Of a stretch of 64,000 nucleotides of DNA, positions 16,573 through 24,771 are shown one piece after another (within the stretch, counting starts at the first letter, position 1; the number at the start of each line of letters is the position of its first letter). The translations under genes were made by a program, and so were the position numbers. The notes beneath the pieces are model-generated. The model worked only from the letters and a program-made list of their open reading frames with translations, did not search any database and had not been told where the DNA came from. The stretch is from NCBI RefSeq assembly GCF_011927905.1, contig NZ_JAATJL010000001.1:310001-374000 (forward strand), written 5' to 3'. Source of the stretch: Arthrobacter pigmenti. GTDB lineage: Bacteria > Actinomycetota > Actinomycetes > Actinomycetales > Micrococcaceae.

Positions 16573-17216
16573 GCCAGCTGCTCCCGCACTGCGTCGACGA
16601 TGGTGGCGGCGAGCGCGTCCAGCGGCTCGGAGGCATTCAATACGAGGTAACGGTCAGGATCCGACGCCACCCGGGCGCGGAACGCCGCACGGATCTGTTC
16701 ATGGAACGCATCGGGCTCGGATTCCAGCCGGTCTTCAGCCGAGAGGGAGGAAGTACGCCGCCCCCGTCCCTCCGATGTGTCCACGTCGAGCAGCACGGTG
16801 AGGTCCGGTCGAAGACCCTCGACCGCCCACAGGTTGACCTCCAGCACCCTATCCACGCCGAGCCCACGCCCCACGCCTTGGTAGGCCACGGACGAATCAA
16901 TATAGCGGTCACAAACGACGACGTTGCCCCGCTCCAGTGCGGGCATGATCACCTGGTGCACATGGGCGGCACGGGCGGCGGCGAAGATCAGCGCTTCGGT
17001 TCGTGGATCGATGTGTCCCTGCCCGTGATCGAGCACGAGGGAGCGCAGCTTCTCGCCGATTTCGGTGCCGCCAGGCTCACGCGTGCGCAACACTGTGTGG
17101 CCCTCGGCGGCGAGCACCTCTGCCAGCCGCGCCGCCTGCGTGGACTTGCCGGCGCTGTCTCCGCCCTCGAACGCAATGAACAAGCCACGGCTATGGCGGG
17201 TGGTCTGATTGGTCAC
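16569..17216 (-). CDS. tmk: Thymidylate kinase
   Basis: 215 residues. The P-loop FEGGDSAGKST, the DR motif in VVCDRYIDSSVAYQG and the lid region with RGRRTSSLSAEDR identify dTMP kinase, which makes dTDP with ATP. The GTG start has no Shine-Dalgarno but TAGGCT six bases before it, so the tmk-holB-hydrolase mRNA is probably leaderless. It is divergent from the PLP-enzyme gene. Confidence 0.94.
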   Translation of the reverse strand: MTNQTTRHSRGLFIAFEGGDSAGKSTQAARLAEVLAAEGHTVLRTREPGGTEIGEKLRSLVLDHGQGHIDPRTEALIFAAARAAHVHQVIMPALERGNVVVCDRYIDSSVAYQGVGRGLGVDRVLEVNLWAVEGLRPDLTVLLDVDTSEGRGRRTSSLSAEDRLESEPDAFHEQIRAAFRARVASDPDRYLVLNASEPLDALAATIVDAVREQLA

Positions 17217-17222
17217 CGCTTC

Positions 17223-17228
17223 AGCCTA
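17223..17228 (-). promoter_or_regulatory. -10-like TAGGCT, 6 bases before tmk GTG
   Basis: On the minus strand TAGGCT, six bases, then the tmk GTG at 17216. Leaderless layout. Confidence 0.55.
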
Positions 17229-17365
17229 CCGACTTGCGCTGACAGTCCGGCGCCAGCGGACCCCGCCTGTGGACCATCTGCATCCAGCGGCCACTAATAA
17301 CCACTTCACCCCCGAAACTTGGTCATATGTGGCCCCTCGATGCAGGAACACCCAGTTACGAGCCT

Positions 17366-17371
17366 TAACCT
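17366..17371 (+). promoter_or_regulatory. -10-like TAACCT, 6 bases before ATG 17378
   Basis: TAACCT followed by six bases and the ATG of the trans-sulfuration-type enzyme; no Shine-Dalgarno. Leaderless layout. Confidence 0.5.
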
Positions 17372-17377
17372 GATCCA

Positions 17378-18523
17378 ATGACCGATCACGCGCACCTTGC
17401 CCCGGACACACTCACAGTGGCCGCAGGCCGCCCGCCGCGCGAACACGATTCCCCGGTGAACCCGCCGATCGTCCTCTCTTCCACCTTCCACGAAACCGTC
17501 CCACCCACGGGAGCCGACCGCATCTACGCGCGGATGTCGAACCCCACCTGGGATCCGTTCGAGGAAGCCCTTGCCGAACTTGAGGGCGCAACCCTCCCGG
17601 CCCTCGTTTTCGCATCAGGCCTTGGGGCTGCCGCGGCTGCGTTGTCACTCGTTCCAACCGGCGGCACGGTCGTCATCCCGCGGCACGCGTACGGTGGGTC
17701 GATTTCCCTCGCGCTCGCAGAAGAAGGGCGTGGCCGCCTCACCGTCAGGCAAGTGGATATCGCCGAAACAGATCAGGTCATCAAACAGCTCGACGGGGCC
17801 AGCATGTTGTGGCTCGAAAGCCCCACCAACCCGATGCTCGAGGTCGCCGAAACACACAAGCTCACGGAGGCCGCCCATCAAAAGGGCGCCGTCGTCGTCG
17901 TCGACAACACCTTCAACACACCCCTGGTGTGCCGGCCGCTCGACTACGGTGCCGACGTCGTACTCCACTCGGTGACCAAGTATCTGGCGGGCCATTCCGA
18001 CGTCGTTCTCGGCGCGCTGGTCACATCGAGCGAAGAGCTGCGCACCAAACTGCAGACCTACCGCACGCTGCACGGAGCCATTTCCGGCCCGTTCGAAGTG
18101 TGGCTTGCCCTGCGCGGGCTGCGCACCCTCGCGCTGAGGATGGAGCGCAGTCAGGCCAACGCTCTGGAACTCGCGCAGCGACTGGCCAGCCACCCGGCGG
18201 TTCAACGCGTGCGTTATCCCGGGTTGCCCCAGGATCCCGGTCATGAACGAGCTACCGAACAGTTGAACGGTTACGGCGGGGTCGTAAGCATCGAACTCGA
18301 AAGCAGGGAAGCCGCCGATGCCCTCGTCGAAGGCGTCCGCCTCTGGCTCCCGGCCACTTCATTGGGCGGCGTCGAATCACTGGCGGAACGACGACGGCGC
18401 CAGCCCGGCGAGCCGCTGACGGTTCCCGAAGCGCTGGTGCGGCTTTCGGTCGGCATCGAGAATGTCGAGGATCTATGGGCGGATCTTGCCCAGGCGCTCT
18501 CCTCGACCGCTTCCACCCGTTAG
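17378..18523 (+). CDS. Cys/Met metabolism PLP-dependent enzyme (cystathionine gamma-synthase/lyase family)
   Basis: 381 residues of the fold-type I trans-sulfuration family. The PLP-binding Lys201 lies in HSVTKYLAGHSDV, preceded by VVVDNTFNTP (Asp binding the pyridine nitrogen), with YARMSNPTWDPFE near residue 50 and the C-terminal VRLSVGIENVEDLWADL. The family includes cystathionine gamma-synthase, gamma-lyase, beta-lyase and methionine gamma-lyase, which cannot be told apart safely by eye. The gene is monocistronic or continues into the DUF2516 gene, whose promoter overlaps this stop codon. It contains the 12-base word in both orientations (17887-17898, 18388-18399). Confidence 0.9.
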   Translation: MTDHAHLAPDTLTVAAGRPPREHDSPVNPPIVLSSTFHETVPPTGADRIYARMSNPTWDPFEEALAELEGATLPALVFASGLGAAAAALSLVPTGGTVVIPRHAYGGSISLALAEEGRGRLTVRQVDIAETDQVIKQLDGASMLWLESPTNPMLEVAETHKLTEAAHQKGAVVVVDNTFNTPLVCRPLDYGADVVLHSVTKYLAGHSDVVLGALVTSSEELRTKLQTYRTLHGAISGPFEVWLALRGLRTLALRMERSQANALELAQRLASHPAVQRVRYPGLPQDPGHERATEQLNGYGGVVSIELESREAADALVEGVRLWLPATSLGGVESLAERRRRQPGEPLTVPEALVRLSVGIENVEDLWADLAQALSSTASTR

Positions 18524-18526
18524 GCT
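18521..18526 (+). promoter_or_regulatory. -10-like TAGGCT overlapping the previous stop, 6 bases before GTG 18533
   Basis: TAGGCT starts with the TAG stop of the PLP-enzyme gene and is followed by six bases and GTG. Leaderless layout for the DUF2516 gene. Confidence 0.5.
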
Positions 18527-18532
18527 TGAACC

Positions 18533-18850
18533 GTGGACATTGTGTTGCAATCCGAGTTCTGGCTCTTCCGGGGGCTTGCCTTCCTCGCGCTCGGAATTGA
18601 ACTTTGGGCGCTGGCTGACTGTGCAAAGCGCAAGGCCACGTCCTTTGAAGCGACCCTCAAGCGCACCAAGGGTTTCTGGCTCGGTATGACCGGTGGCTCC
18701 GCGGCTGTCGGTGCGTTCACCGCATGGTTCGGTGCCTTCGGGCTCTTCGGGATACTGCAACTCGTGGCCGTGATCGCAGCCTGTGTCTACCTCGCGGATG
18801 TGAAGCCGGCCGTGAGCGAAGTCCAAAGCGGCGGCTACGGATCCTGGTGA
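18533..18850 (+). CDS. DUF2516 family small membrane protein
   Basis: 105 residues with three membrane segments (FWLFRGLAFLALGIELWAL, GMTGGSAAVGAFTAWFGAF, GILQLVAVIAACVYLADV) joined by a basic loop. The ADCAKRKATSF loop after the first helix and the ending in VKPAV are characteristic of this actinobacterial family. Function unknown. The start is GTG with a -10-like TAGGCT six bases upstream. The gene overlaps the convergent methyltransferase by 16 bp. Confidence 0.85.
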   Translation: MDIVLQSEFWLFRGLAFLALGIELWALADCAKRKATSFEATLKRTKGFWLGMTGGSAAVGAFTAWFGAFGLFGILQLVAVIAACVYLADVKPAVSEVQSGGYGSW

Positions 18851-19650
18851 CCTAACGCAGGTTTCACCGCGTCCCACGCCACGGTCACTTCACCGAGCCG
18901 CCAGCGCGAGGGTCCGTCGAGAATCGGCCAGTCTGCAGCACGCAGCGCCGAGCACATGCTCATCCAGCGTTGACGCATCCCGAAGGATGACAGAGGAGCT
19001 GCATCGAGCCACGCCCGGTTCAGCGCCTGAAGGTAATCAAAGACCCGTTCGCCGGGAGCGTTTCGGTGGATCAGCGCCTTCGGCAGCCGTTCCGCAACGT
19101 CGGACGGCACCGCGAATGCACCAAACCGTAGTGAAATGGTGAGCGAGACCGGCCCCGCAGCATCAACGGCTACCCATGTCGAACGGCGCCCGATCTCATC
19201 GCACGTTCCGTCCACAAACAAGCCGTCCGGAGCGAGGCGCGCCCGCACGCGCTCCCAGTGGGCAAGGTACTGATCCTCCCCATACTGCCGAAGGACGTTG
19301 AAAGCACGGACGATAACGGGGCGCCGCCCGGCAACCGGTATTTCGAACCCGCCCTGAACAAACCGTAAGCCTGGACGCTCGAGGGGGAGGGCAGCCCGGA
19401 CACGTTCCGGATCGATCTCCACACCGAGGACCTCAACGTCGTCACGAATCAGCCGTAACCGATTGTGAAGTTCGACGGCGGTCACCGGGGAGGCGCCGTA
19501 ACCGAGATCCACCACCAGCGGGTCTGACGCGGAGCGAAGCCGCCATGCCTGTGGCCCGGCCAGCCACCGGTCCATGCGCCTTAGCCGGTTGGGGTTGGTG
19601 GTGCCCCGGGTGATCGCCCCAACAGGCTTGGCGGGCTTCCTCTCAGGCAC
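18835..19650 (-). CDS. Class I SAM-dependent methyltransferase-like protein
   Basis: 271 residues. VVDLGYGASP is the SAM-binding motif I, followed by VLGVEIDPERV (motif II acidic residue) and a strand-rich C-terminal half. The N-terminus is basic with GTTNPNRLRRMDRWL, typical of an actinobacterial family found beside gpmA; target unknown. No predicted membrane part. The GTG at 19650 has TAGCCT six bases upstream on the minus strand, so a leaderless mRNA is likely. Divergent from gpmA. Confidence 0.8.
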   Translation of the reverse strand: MPERKPAKPVGAITRGTTNPNRLRRMDRWLAGPQAWRLRSASDPLVVDLGYGASPVTAVELHNRLRLIRDDVEVLGVEIDPERVRAALPLERPGLRFVQGGFEIPVAGRRPVIVRAFNVLRQYGEDQYLAHWERVRARLAPDGLFVDGTCDEIGRRSTWVAVDAAGPVSLTISLRFGAFAVPSDVAERLPKALIHRNAPGERVFDYLQALNRAWLDAAPLSSFGMRQRWMSMCSALRAADWPILDGPSRWRLGEVTVAWDAVKPALGHQDP

Positions 19651-19656
19651 CGTACA

Positions 19657-19662
19657 AGGCTA
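19657..19662 (-). promoter_or_regulatory. -10-like TAGCCT, 6 bases before GTG 19650
   Basis: Minus strand TAGCCT, six bases, GTG of the methyltransferase gene. Leaderless layout. Confidence 0.5.
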
Positions 19663-19725
19663 CGGCACCGGTAACAGAGTGCCTCCGCGGGTGTTTCACG
19701 TCGCGCAATACGGCAGACTGGGACC

Positions 19726-20481
19726 ATGACTTCTTACAAACTGATTCTGCTGCGCCATGGCCAGAGCGAGTGGAATGAAAAGAACCTTTTCACGGGCTGG
19801 GTGGACGTGGCGTTGACGGAACTGGGCCGCAAGGAAGCCGTACGTGGCGGAGAACTGCTGGTCGAGCATGATGTCCTTCCCGACATCGTCTATACCTCCC
19901 GGCAGAAGCGGGCCATCATCACCGCGAACCTGGCACTCGAAGCGGCGGATCGAAGCTGGATTGACGTCAAGCGCGACTGGCGTCTGAACGAGCGTCACTA
20001 CGGCGCGCTTCAGGGCAAGGACAAGGCGCAGACCCTCGCCGAGTTCGGCGAGGAGCAGTTCATGGAGTGGCGCCGCTCCTACGACACCCCGCCGCCCCCG
20101 CTGGAGGATTCCAGCGAGTTTTCACAGGTGGGCGATCCCCGTTACGCAGACCTTGGCGACGACGTTCCGCGCACCGAATGCCTCAAGGACGTCCTGGAAC
20201 GCTTCCTCCCGTACTGGGAGTCGGACATCACTGTGGACATCAAGTCGGGCAAGACCGTCCTGATTGCCGCACACGGTAACTCACTGCGCGCCCTCGTCAA
20301 GCACCTGGACGGGATCAGCGACGGTGACATCGCGTCGCTCAACATTCCGACCGGCATTCCCCTGGTGTATGAACTGGACGAAGACCTCAAGCCCGTCAAG
20401 GCCGGTGGCACCTACCTCGACGCGGACGCCGCTGCAGCCGCCATCGAAGCGGTCGCCAACCAGGGCAAGGCCAAGCACTGA
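19726..20481 (+). CDS. gpmA: 2,3-bisphosphoglycerate-dependent phosphoglycerate mutase
   Basis: 251 residues. [10 protein letters not shown] (phospho-accepting His11), [28 protein letters not shown] and [13 protein letters not shown] (His183) are the dPGM signature, so it interconverts 3- and 2-phosphoglycerate in glycolysis. It lies upstream of phoU/senX3/regX3, an order also known from mycobacteria. The start has CAGACT six bases upstream rather than a Shine-Dalgarno. A strong terminator hairpin follows. Confidence 0.95.
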   Translation: MTSYKLILLRHGQSEWNEKNLFTGWVDVALTELGRKEAVRGGELLVEHDVLPDIVYTSRQKRAIITANLALEAADRSWIDVKRDWRLNERHYGALQGKDKAQTLAEFGEEQFMEWRRSYDTPPPPLEDSSEFSQVGDPRYADLGDDVPRTECLKDVLERFLPYWESDITVDIKSGKTVLIAAHGNSLRALVKHLDGISDGDIASLNIPTGIPLVYELDEDLKPVKAGGTYLDADAAAAAIEAVANQGKAKH

Positions 20482-20506
20482 CAAGCACTGGCTCTATCGG
20501 ATTAAC

Positions 20507-20555
20507 CAGTACGACGACGGCCCGCCTCCGAAAGGGGCGGGCCGTCGTCGTACTG
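20507..20555. terminator. Bidirectional terminator hairpin, perfect 20-bp stem
   Basis: Arms 20507-20526 and 20536-20555 are exact reverse complements with a 9-base loop. It separates the ends of the convergent genes gpmA and phoU. Each arm contains 11 of the 12 bases of the dispersed word ACGACGACGGCG. There is no T-run, as is common for actinobacterial terminators. Confidence 0.85.
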
Positions 20556-20561
20556 AAGGTG

Positions 20562-21221
20562 CTAGTTGAGCGGCGCGCTCGGCTGCCACTCACCGGTTAC
20601 GAGGTAGGTCACCTTGCGGGCAACGGATACGCCGTGGTCCGCGAAGCGCTCGAAGTAGCGGCTGGCGAGGGTGACATCCACCGTGGTGGGAGAGGAGGCG
20701 TCCCAATCGGCCGCCGCGATGGCCTTGAAAACACCGGCGTGCAGCTCATTGATGCGGGCGTTGTGGGCATACACCTCGTTGCTCAGCTCAAGGTTGCGGG
20801 TCTCGAGGAGCTCGGTGACCTTGGCGGTGATCGCGATGTCGAGTTCCGCCATCTCGGCGAAAGTGGGCCGGATGCTCTCAGGAATCACGTTGTCCGGGAA
20901 GCGCAGCCGGGCCAGTTGGGCGATGTGGCGGGCGAGGTCTCCCATGCGCTCCAGCGAAGCGCTCATCCGAAGCGCTCCAACGATCATGCGCAAATCACTC
21001 GCAACCGGACCCTGCAGGGCAAGAACGTCAATGGCGCGCTCATCCAGGTCATTCTGTAGGAAGTCAATGCGGGCGTCCGCGGCAATGACTTCCTGTGCCA
21101 ACTCGGTGTCCGCTGACTCGAACGCGCTCGTGGCCTTCTGCATGGCCTCGGATACCAGCTGGGAGATCTCGATGAGTTCTTCGCCGATTTGGTGAAGCTC
21201 CGCCTGAAAAACCTTACGCAC
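20562..21221 (-). CDS. phoU: Phosphate signalling complex protein PhoU
   Basis: 219 residues, two three-helix PhoU repeats. MRKVFQAELHQIGEELIEIS, DLRMIVGALRMSASLERMGD and its second-repeat counterpart YFERFADHGVSVARKVTYLVTG (given in parts) carry the E/DxxxD metal-binding helices. PhoU represses the phosphate two-component system when phosphate is plentiful. The GTG start has AAAGGA upstream. It is divergent from senX3, and the gap holds a PHO-box-like repeat and an inverted repeat. Confidence 0.93.
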   Translation of the reverse strand: MRKVFQAELHQIGEELIEISQLVSEAMQKATSAFESADTELAQEVIAADARIDFLQNDLDERAIDVLALQGPVASDLRMIVGALRMSASLERMGDLARHIAQLARLRFPDNVIPESIRPTFAEMAELDIAITAKVTELLETRNLELSNEVYAHNARINELHAGVFKAIAAADWDASSPTTVDVTLASRYFERFADHGVSVARKVTYLVTGEWQPSAPLN

Positions 21222-21242
21222 GTGGGCGTCCTTTCCCTTGAG

Positions 21243-21280
21243 GTGCTGAACGGGCGCAGATGCGCAGTCCTGTTCAGCAC
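21243..21280. promoter_or_regulatory. Inverted repeat GTGCTGAAC/GTTCAGCAC upstream of phoU
   Basis: Perfect 9-bp arms at 21243-21251 and 21272-21280 with 20 bases between, 22-59 bases upstream of the phoU start. Each arm contains the GTTCA core seen in the PHO-like repeat nearby. It may be a regulator site or an mRNA leader hairpin. Confidence 0.45.
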
Positions 21281-21311
21281 GTTTTCAGTTGCCCGCTACA
21301 AGTTACGCACC

Positions 21312-21333
21312 TTTAGGTGAACGTTAGTTGAAC
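21312..21333 (-). promoter_or_regulatory. PHO-box-like 11-bp direct repeat
   Basis: On the minus strand two adjacent 11-base units, GTTCAACTAAC (21323-21333) and GTTCACCTAAA (21312-21322), share GTTCA-C-TAA at exact 11-base spacing. Streptomyces PhoP and mycobacterial RegX3 sites are built of 11-base units beginning GTTCA. The site lies between phoU and senX3 and suggests autoregulation by RegX3. Confidence 0.6.
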
Positions 21334-21381
21334 GACCGGTCCAATGCCACCGGATCAGCATGGCTCCGCCCAACCACGCCC

Positions 21382-21387
21382 TAAGCT
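21382..21387 (+). promoter_or_regulatory. -10-like TAAGCT, 6 bases before senX3 GTG
   Basis: TAAGCT, six bases, GTG 21394, with no Shine-Dalgarno. Leaderless layout for the senX3-regX3 operon. Confidence 0.5.
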
Positions 21388-21393
21388 AGTTTT

Positions 21394-22635
21394 GTGGATC
21401 CCGTTTTGCTGAGCCTCATTGCCGGACTTGTCGGCCTCGCCATCGGCGTTGCCGGGATGCTGGCCCATCGGCTCAGTGAAGCGCAGCGGCGAGCCCGCAT
21501 GGACTCGGATGAGCCGGTATTGCCGAAAGGCGCCGCCGATGTCCTGTCCGTTGTCGGGCGCGCCTACCTCATTGTCGACGCGATCGACGGCGTAGTCCGT
21601 GCAAGTCCGGCCGCATACGCCTTCGGCCTGGTTCGGGGCCATACGGTTGTTCACCGCGAGCTCCTCGAACTGACGTCCCGTGTCCGCCGCGACGGCGTTA
21701 TCGAGGAACGGCAGCTCGAACTGCCGCGAGGGCCGCTCGGCCAGGGCACCATCGTTGTGCAGGCACGGGTTGCGGCCCTGGGTGAGGAATACATCCTGAT
21801 CCTGGCCGATGACCGCACGGAGATCACCCGAACCGAAGAGATCCGCAACGACTTCGTGGCGAACGTTTCCCACGAACTGAAAACTCCCGTCGGCGCCATC
21901 TCGCTGCTGGCGGAAGCGCTCGACGACGCCGCCTCCGATGAGGTGGCCGTACGCCGCTTCGCCCAGCGCATGCATAAGGAGTCCGGCCGGCTTTCAGCGC
22001 TGGTCCAGGACATTATTGAGTTGTCGAGACTCCAGGGCACTGACGTGGTGCGCCGAGGCAAGCCGGTGGACATCAACACCGTGATTACAGAGGCAGTGGA
22101 CCGCAACAAGCTCCCGGCGGAGAGCAAGCAAATCGACATCGTCGTCGGCGGCAAAATCGACGCACCCGTGTACGGCGACCCCGATCTCCTGATGACTGCC
22201 TTCCGCAACCTCATCGACAACGCCATCCGTTACTCCCCGGAGAAAACGCGGGTAGGCGTCGGCCTGCGCTCTCGCGACGGCCTGGCCCAGGTGTCGGTCA
22301 CCGATCAGGGGCTCGGCATCACTCCGGAGGAACAGGAGCGCATTTTCGAACGCTTCTACCGCATCGACGCAGCCCGCTCCCGGCAGACCGGCGGCACGGG
22401 CCTCGGCCTCAGCATCGTCAAGCATGTGGTTTCGAACCATGGCGGAGAGGTGACGGTTTGGTCCCAGACCGGGCAGGGGAGCACGTTCACGGTCCGCCTG
22501 CCGGAGATGGAGACAACTGACGACGACGTCGCCGCCGAGCCAGGCGGCGATGTCGCCGAAGGCGCCGGCAGGAAGCACGAAAGTGTGAAGAGTGCGAAGG
22601 GCATTGAACCCCAGAACCAAGGAGTGAAAGCGTGA
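21394..22635 (+). CDS. senX3: Sensor histidine kinase SenX3 (phosphate response)
   Basis: 413 residues. Two N-terminal membrane stretches are merged into one hydrophobic run (LLSLIAGLVGLAIGVAGML), then a PAS-like domain, the dimerisation/phosphoacceptor helix with VANVSHELKTPVG (His160), and an ATPase domain with N-box LIDNAIRYSP, G1 DQGLGI, F-box ERFYR and G2 GGTGLGLSI. It phosphorylates RegX3 under phosphate limitation and is controlled through PhoU and the Pst transporter. The acidic C-terminal tail of about 40 residues is linker-like. The stop overlaps the regX3 GTG by four bases. Confidence 0.93.
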   Translation: MDPVLLSLIAGLVGLAIGVAGMLAHRLSEAQRRARMDSDEPVLPKGAADVLSVVGRAYLIVDAIDGVVRASPAAYAFGLVRGHTVVHRELLELTSRVRRDGVIEERQLELPRGPLGQGTIVVQARVAALGEEYILILADDRTEITRTEEIRNDFVANVSHELKTPVGAISLLAEALDDAASDEVAVRRFAQRMHKESGRLSALVQDIIELSRLQGTDVVRRGKPVDINTVITEAVDRNKLPAESKQIDIVVGGKIDAPVYGDPDLLMTAFRNLIDNAIRYSPEKTRVGVGLRSRDGLAQVSVTDQGLGITPEEQERIFERFYRIDAARSRQTGGTGLGLSIVKHVVSNHGGEVTVWSQTGQGSTFTVRLPEMETTDDDVAAEPGGDVAEGAGRKHESVKSAKGIEPQNQGVKA

Positions 22636-23312
22636 GCCGCATCCTGATCGTTGAGGACGAGGACTCCTTCAGCGACCCCCTGTCTTACCTGCTGGGCAAG
22701 GAGGGCTTCGACGCCGTCGTCGTCGACAACGGTCTGGACGCGCTGACCGAGTTCGATCGCGCCGGAGCGGACCTGGTCCTGCTGGACCTCCAGCTGCCCG
22801 GGCTCTCCGGCACTGAGGTGTGCAGGCAACTGCGCCAGCGCTCCAGTGTCCCGGTGATCATGCTGACCGCCAAGGACTCGGAGATCGACAAGGTTGTGGG
22901 ACTCGAGCTGGGTGCGGACGATTACGTGACCAAGCCGTATTCCTCACGGGAACTGGTGGCAAGGGTACGCGCGGTGCTGCGCAGGCAGGCCGAACCCGAA
23001 GAACTGGTTCCCAGCACCGTTGCAGCCGGTCCGGTACGCATGGACGTCGAGCGCCATGTGGTCAGTGTGAATGGCGAGCATGTGTCACTGCCGCTCAAGG
23101 AGTTCGAGCTGCTGGAAATGCTGCTGCGCAACTCCGGCCGGGTGCTGACCCGCGGCCAATTGATTGATCGGGTGTGGGGTTCGGACTACGTCGGCGACAC
23201 CAAGACACTGGACGTCCACGTCAAGCGGCTGCGCGGCAAGATCGAACCGGACCCGTCGACGCCGCGGTACCTCGTGACAGTGCGCGGACTGGGCTACAAA
23301 TACGAGCCGTGA
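22632..23312 (+). CDS. regX3: Response regulator RegX3 (OmpR/PhoB type)
   Basis: 226 residues. Receiver domain with the acidic pair near residues 9-11 (EDED), phosphoacceptor Asp52 in VLLDLQLPG, Thr and Lys of MLTAKD and VTKPYS; then a winged-helix DNA-binding domain (LPLKEFELLEMLLRNSGRVL, DVHVKRLRGKIE, VRGLGYKYEP). It is the partner of SenX3 and activates phosphate-starvation genes. GTG start overlapping senX3. A bidirectional terminator follows. Confidence 0.95.
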   Translation: MSRILIVEDEDSFSDPLSYLLGKEGFDAVVVDNGLDALTEFDRAGADLVLLDLQLPGLSGTEVCRQLRQRSSVPVIMLTAKDSEIDKVVGLELGADDYVTKPYSSRELVARVRAVLRRQAEPEELVPSTVAAGPVRMDVERHVVSVNGEHVSLPLKEFELLEMLLRNSGRVLTRGQLIDRVWGSDYVGDTKTLDVHVKRLRGKIEPDPSTPRYLVTVRGLGYKYEP

Positions 23313-23327
23313 GGTCTAGAAGAAAAC

Positions 23328-23360
23328 AATAGGCGTCGGTCATCGTGACCGGCGCCTATT
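23328..23360. terminator. Bidirectional terminator after regX3
   Basis: Arms 23328-23342 and 23346-23360 pair over 15 bp with one G-T pair and a 3-base loop; followed by TTCG on the plus strand and flanked by A-rich bases on the other side. Lies between regX3 and the convergent lipoprotein gene. Confidence 0.85.
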
Positions 23361-23372
23361 TTCGTCCTGCCT

Positions 23373-23900
23373 CTAGTGCTCTTCTTCCTCGGCTACTTCT
23401 TCAGACGGCGAAGGCTCAGGAGTAAATCCGCCCGGAACGTATTCGCGGTATTCCTCCAGCGTTCCGTCCAACACCGGTACCCGGAAGGTCTCGCTTTCTG
23501 AGTTCACCGTGAACTCAAGGTCAACCAGGGCGCCCGGGATCTCACTGATTCCCTGAAGCGTGCCGTCGTCGTCGACTTCGTCCTCGAAGACGTACTTTCC
23601 CTCAGCCGGGATGGTGATCTGCGAATTCTCGTTCTCGCCGTCAATGGTGACCTGGACGGTGGAATCCGATTCGTTGAACAGGGTGCCCAGAAGTGTTCCC
23701 GGCTCGCCCTCCTCGGAGGTGATGATCAGGACGTTGCGCAGCAGGACCGGGCCCACGCGCTCCACGATTCCATCCGAAGCGGAGTACTGGATGGTGGTCG
23801 CCTGCAGGCTGGTGGCGGAACAGCCGGTGGCTCCAAGGAGAGCCAGCACAGCGGACCCGGCTACTGCCAGCTGTACTCGTTTCTTCGGGGCACTCTTCAC
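23373..23900 (-). CDS. Putative lipoprotein of unknown function
   Basis: 175 residues from GTG 23900, chosen because AGGAG lies eight bases upstream; an ATG at 23927 is an alternative. The basic start (VKSAPKKR), hydrophobic core and LGATGC give a lipobox with Cys27, so it should be a membrane-anchored exported protein. The mature part contains a beta-rich domain (VGPVLLRNVLIITSEEG, GTLFNESDSTVQVTI) that resembles the copper-chaperone-like or DUF-type folds of small actinobacterial lipoproteins, but I cannot assign it. The C-terminus is acidic (EEVAEEEEH). Position beside senX3-regX3 suggests but does not prove a role in the phosphate response. Confidence 0.75.
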   Translation of the reverse strand: MKSAPKKRVQLAVAGSAVLALLGATGCSATSLQATTIQYSASDGIVERVGPVLLRNVLIITSEEGEPGTLLGTLFNESDSTVQVTIDGENENSQITIPAEGKYVFEDEVDDDGTLQGISEIPGALVDLEFTVNSESETFRVPVLDGTLEEYREYVPGGFTPEPSPSEEVAEEEEH

Positions 23901-24147
23901 GGCACTAACTCCTGAGGGTATGGTCACGCTGACCGATGGACTTTCGCTACTGGACAGCCTATCGGCATCGGGCGAAGTTTACGGACTCGGTACTCCCCGC
24001 CGGGTGACCTGCAAGCATCTAATGTGCCCTGAGTCAAGAGCGGAATCATAGCTAATTGATCGCCGTTCGCCCCGCTGACCTGCGAAAACGCGTAATGGGC
24101 GTGTCGTTTTCGTGATAAACTGATCTGCGGGAAAGGGGATTATCCAC

Positions 24148-24630
24148 ATGGTTTTTGAGGTCGGCGAAACAGTTGTTTACCCTCACCACGGCGCAGCGAA
24201 GATTGAAGAGATCAAGATGCGCACTATTAAGGGCGAAGAGAAGATGTATCTCAAGCTCAAGGTGGCGCAGGGTGATCTGACCATTGAAGTTCCAGCAGAG
24301 AACGTTGACCTCGTAGGGGTACGCGACGTAGTGGGCAAGGAAGGCCTGGAGCACGTATTTGACGTACTTCGAGCCGAGTTCACTGAAGAGCCCACTAACT
24401 GGTCGCGCCGCTACAAGGCCAACCTTGAGAAGCTCGCTTCGGGCGATGTCATCAAGGTTGCCGAAGTGGTTCGGGACCTGTGGCGCAGGGATCACGATCG
24501 CGGCCTGTCAGCCGGTGAGAAGCGGATGCTCGCCAAGGCCCGCCAGATTCTGATCTCGGAGCTTGCTCTGGCAGAGAAGACGGACGAAGAAAAGGCAGCC
24601 ACCGTACTCGACGAGGTACTGGCTTCCTAG
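24148..24630 (+). CDS. carD: CarD-family transcription regulator
   Basis: 160 residues. N-terminal Tudor-like RNA polymerase-interaction domain ([20 protein letters not shown]) and a helical C-terminal domain that contacts promoter DNA ([20 protein letters not shown], then [20 protein letters not shown]). In actinobacteria CarD binds the RNAP beta subunit and stabilises open complexes, notably at rRNA promoters, which matters here given the two rRNA operons. A Shine-Dalgarno-like AAAGGGG lies before the ATG. Order carD-ispD-ispF-cysS-rlmB is conserved in the group. Confidence 0.94.
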   Translation: MVFEVGETVVYPHHGAAKIEEIKMRTIKGEEKMYLKLKVAQGDLTIEVPAENVDLVGVRDVVGKEGLEHVFDVLRAEFTEEPTNWSRRYKANLEKLASGDVIKVAEVVRDLWRRDHDRGLSAGEKRMLAKARQILISELALAEKTDEEKAATVLDEVLAS

Positions 24631-24641
24631 CCACAAAGATC

Positions 24642-24672
24642 AGGGACTGCGAAGGCGGTCCCTCTTCTTTTG
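24642..24672 (+). terminator. Terminator after carD
   Basis: AGGGAC (24642-24647) pairs with GTCCCT (24658-24663), followed by the pyrimidine run CTTCTTTTG. Short stem but placed 12 bases after the stop. Confidence 0.6.
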
Positions 24673-24759
24673 TCGGCTCGTTTGTCTGCTTGGATTGTCG
24701 GCGCAGCGCCGACGGCCCCGAGCAGTCAACGGTCTGCGCAACCTCTGCCGCGCCTCGCG

Positions 24760-24765
24760 TAGGGT
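24760..24765 (+). promoter_or_regulatory. -10-like TAGGGT, 6 bases before ispD GTG
   Basis: TAGGGT, six bases, GTG 24772. Leaderless layout. Confidence 0.55.
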
Positions 24766-24771
24766 AAAGCT

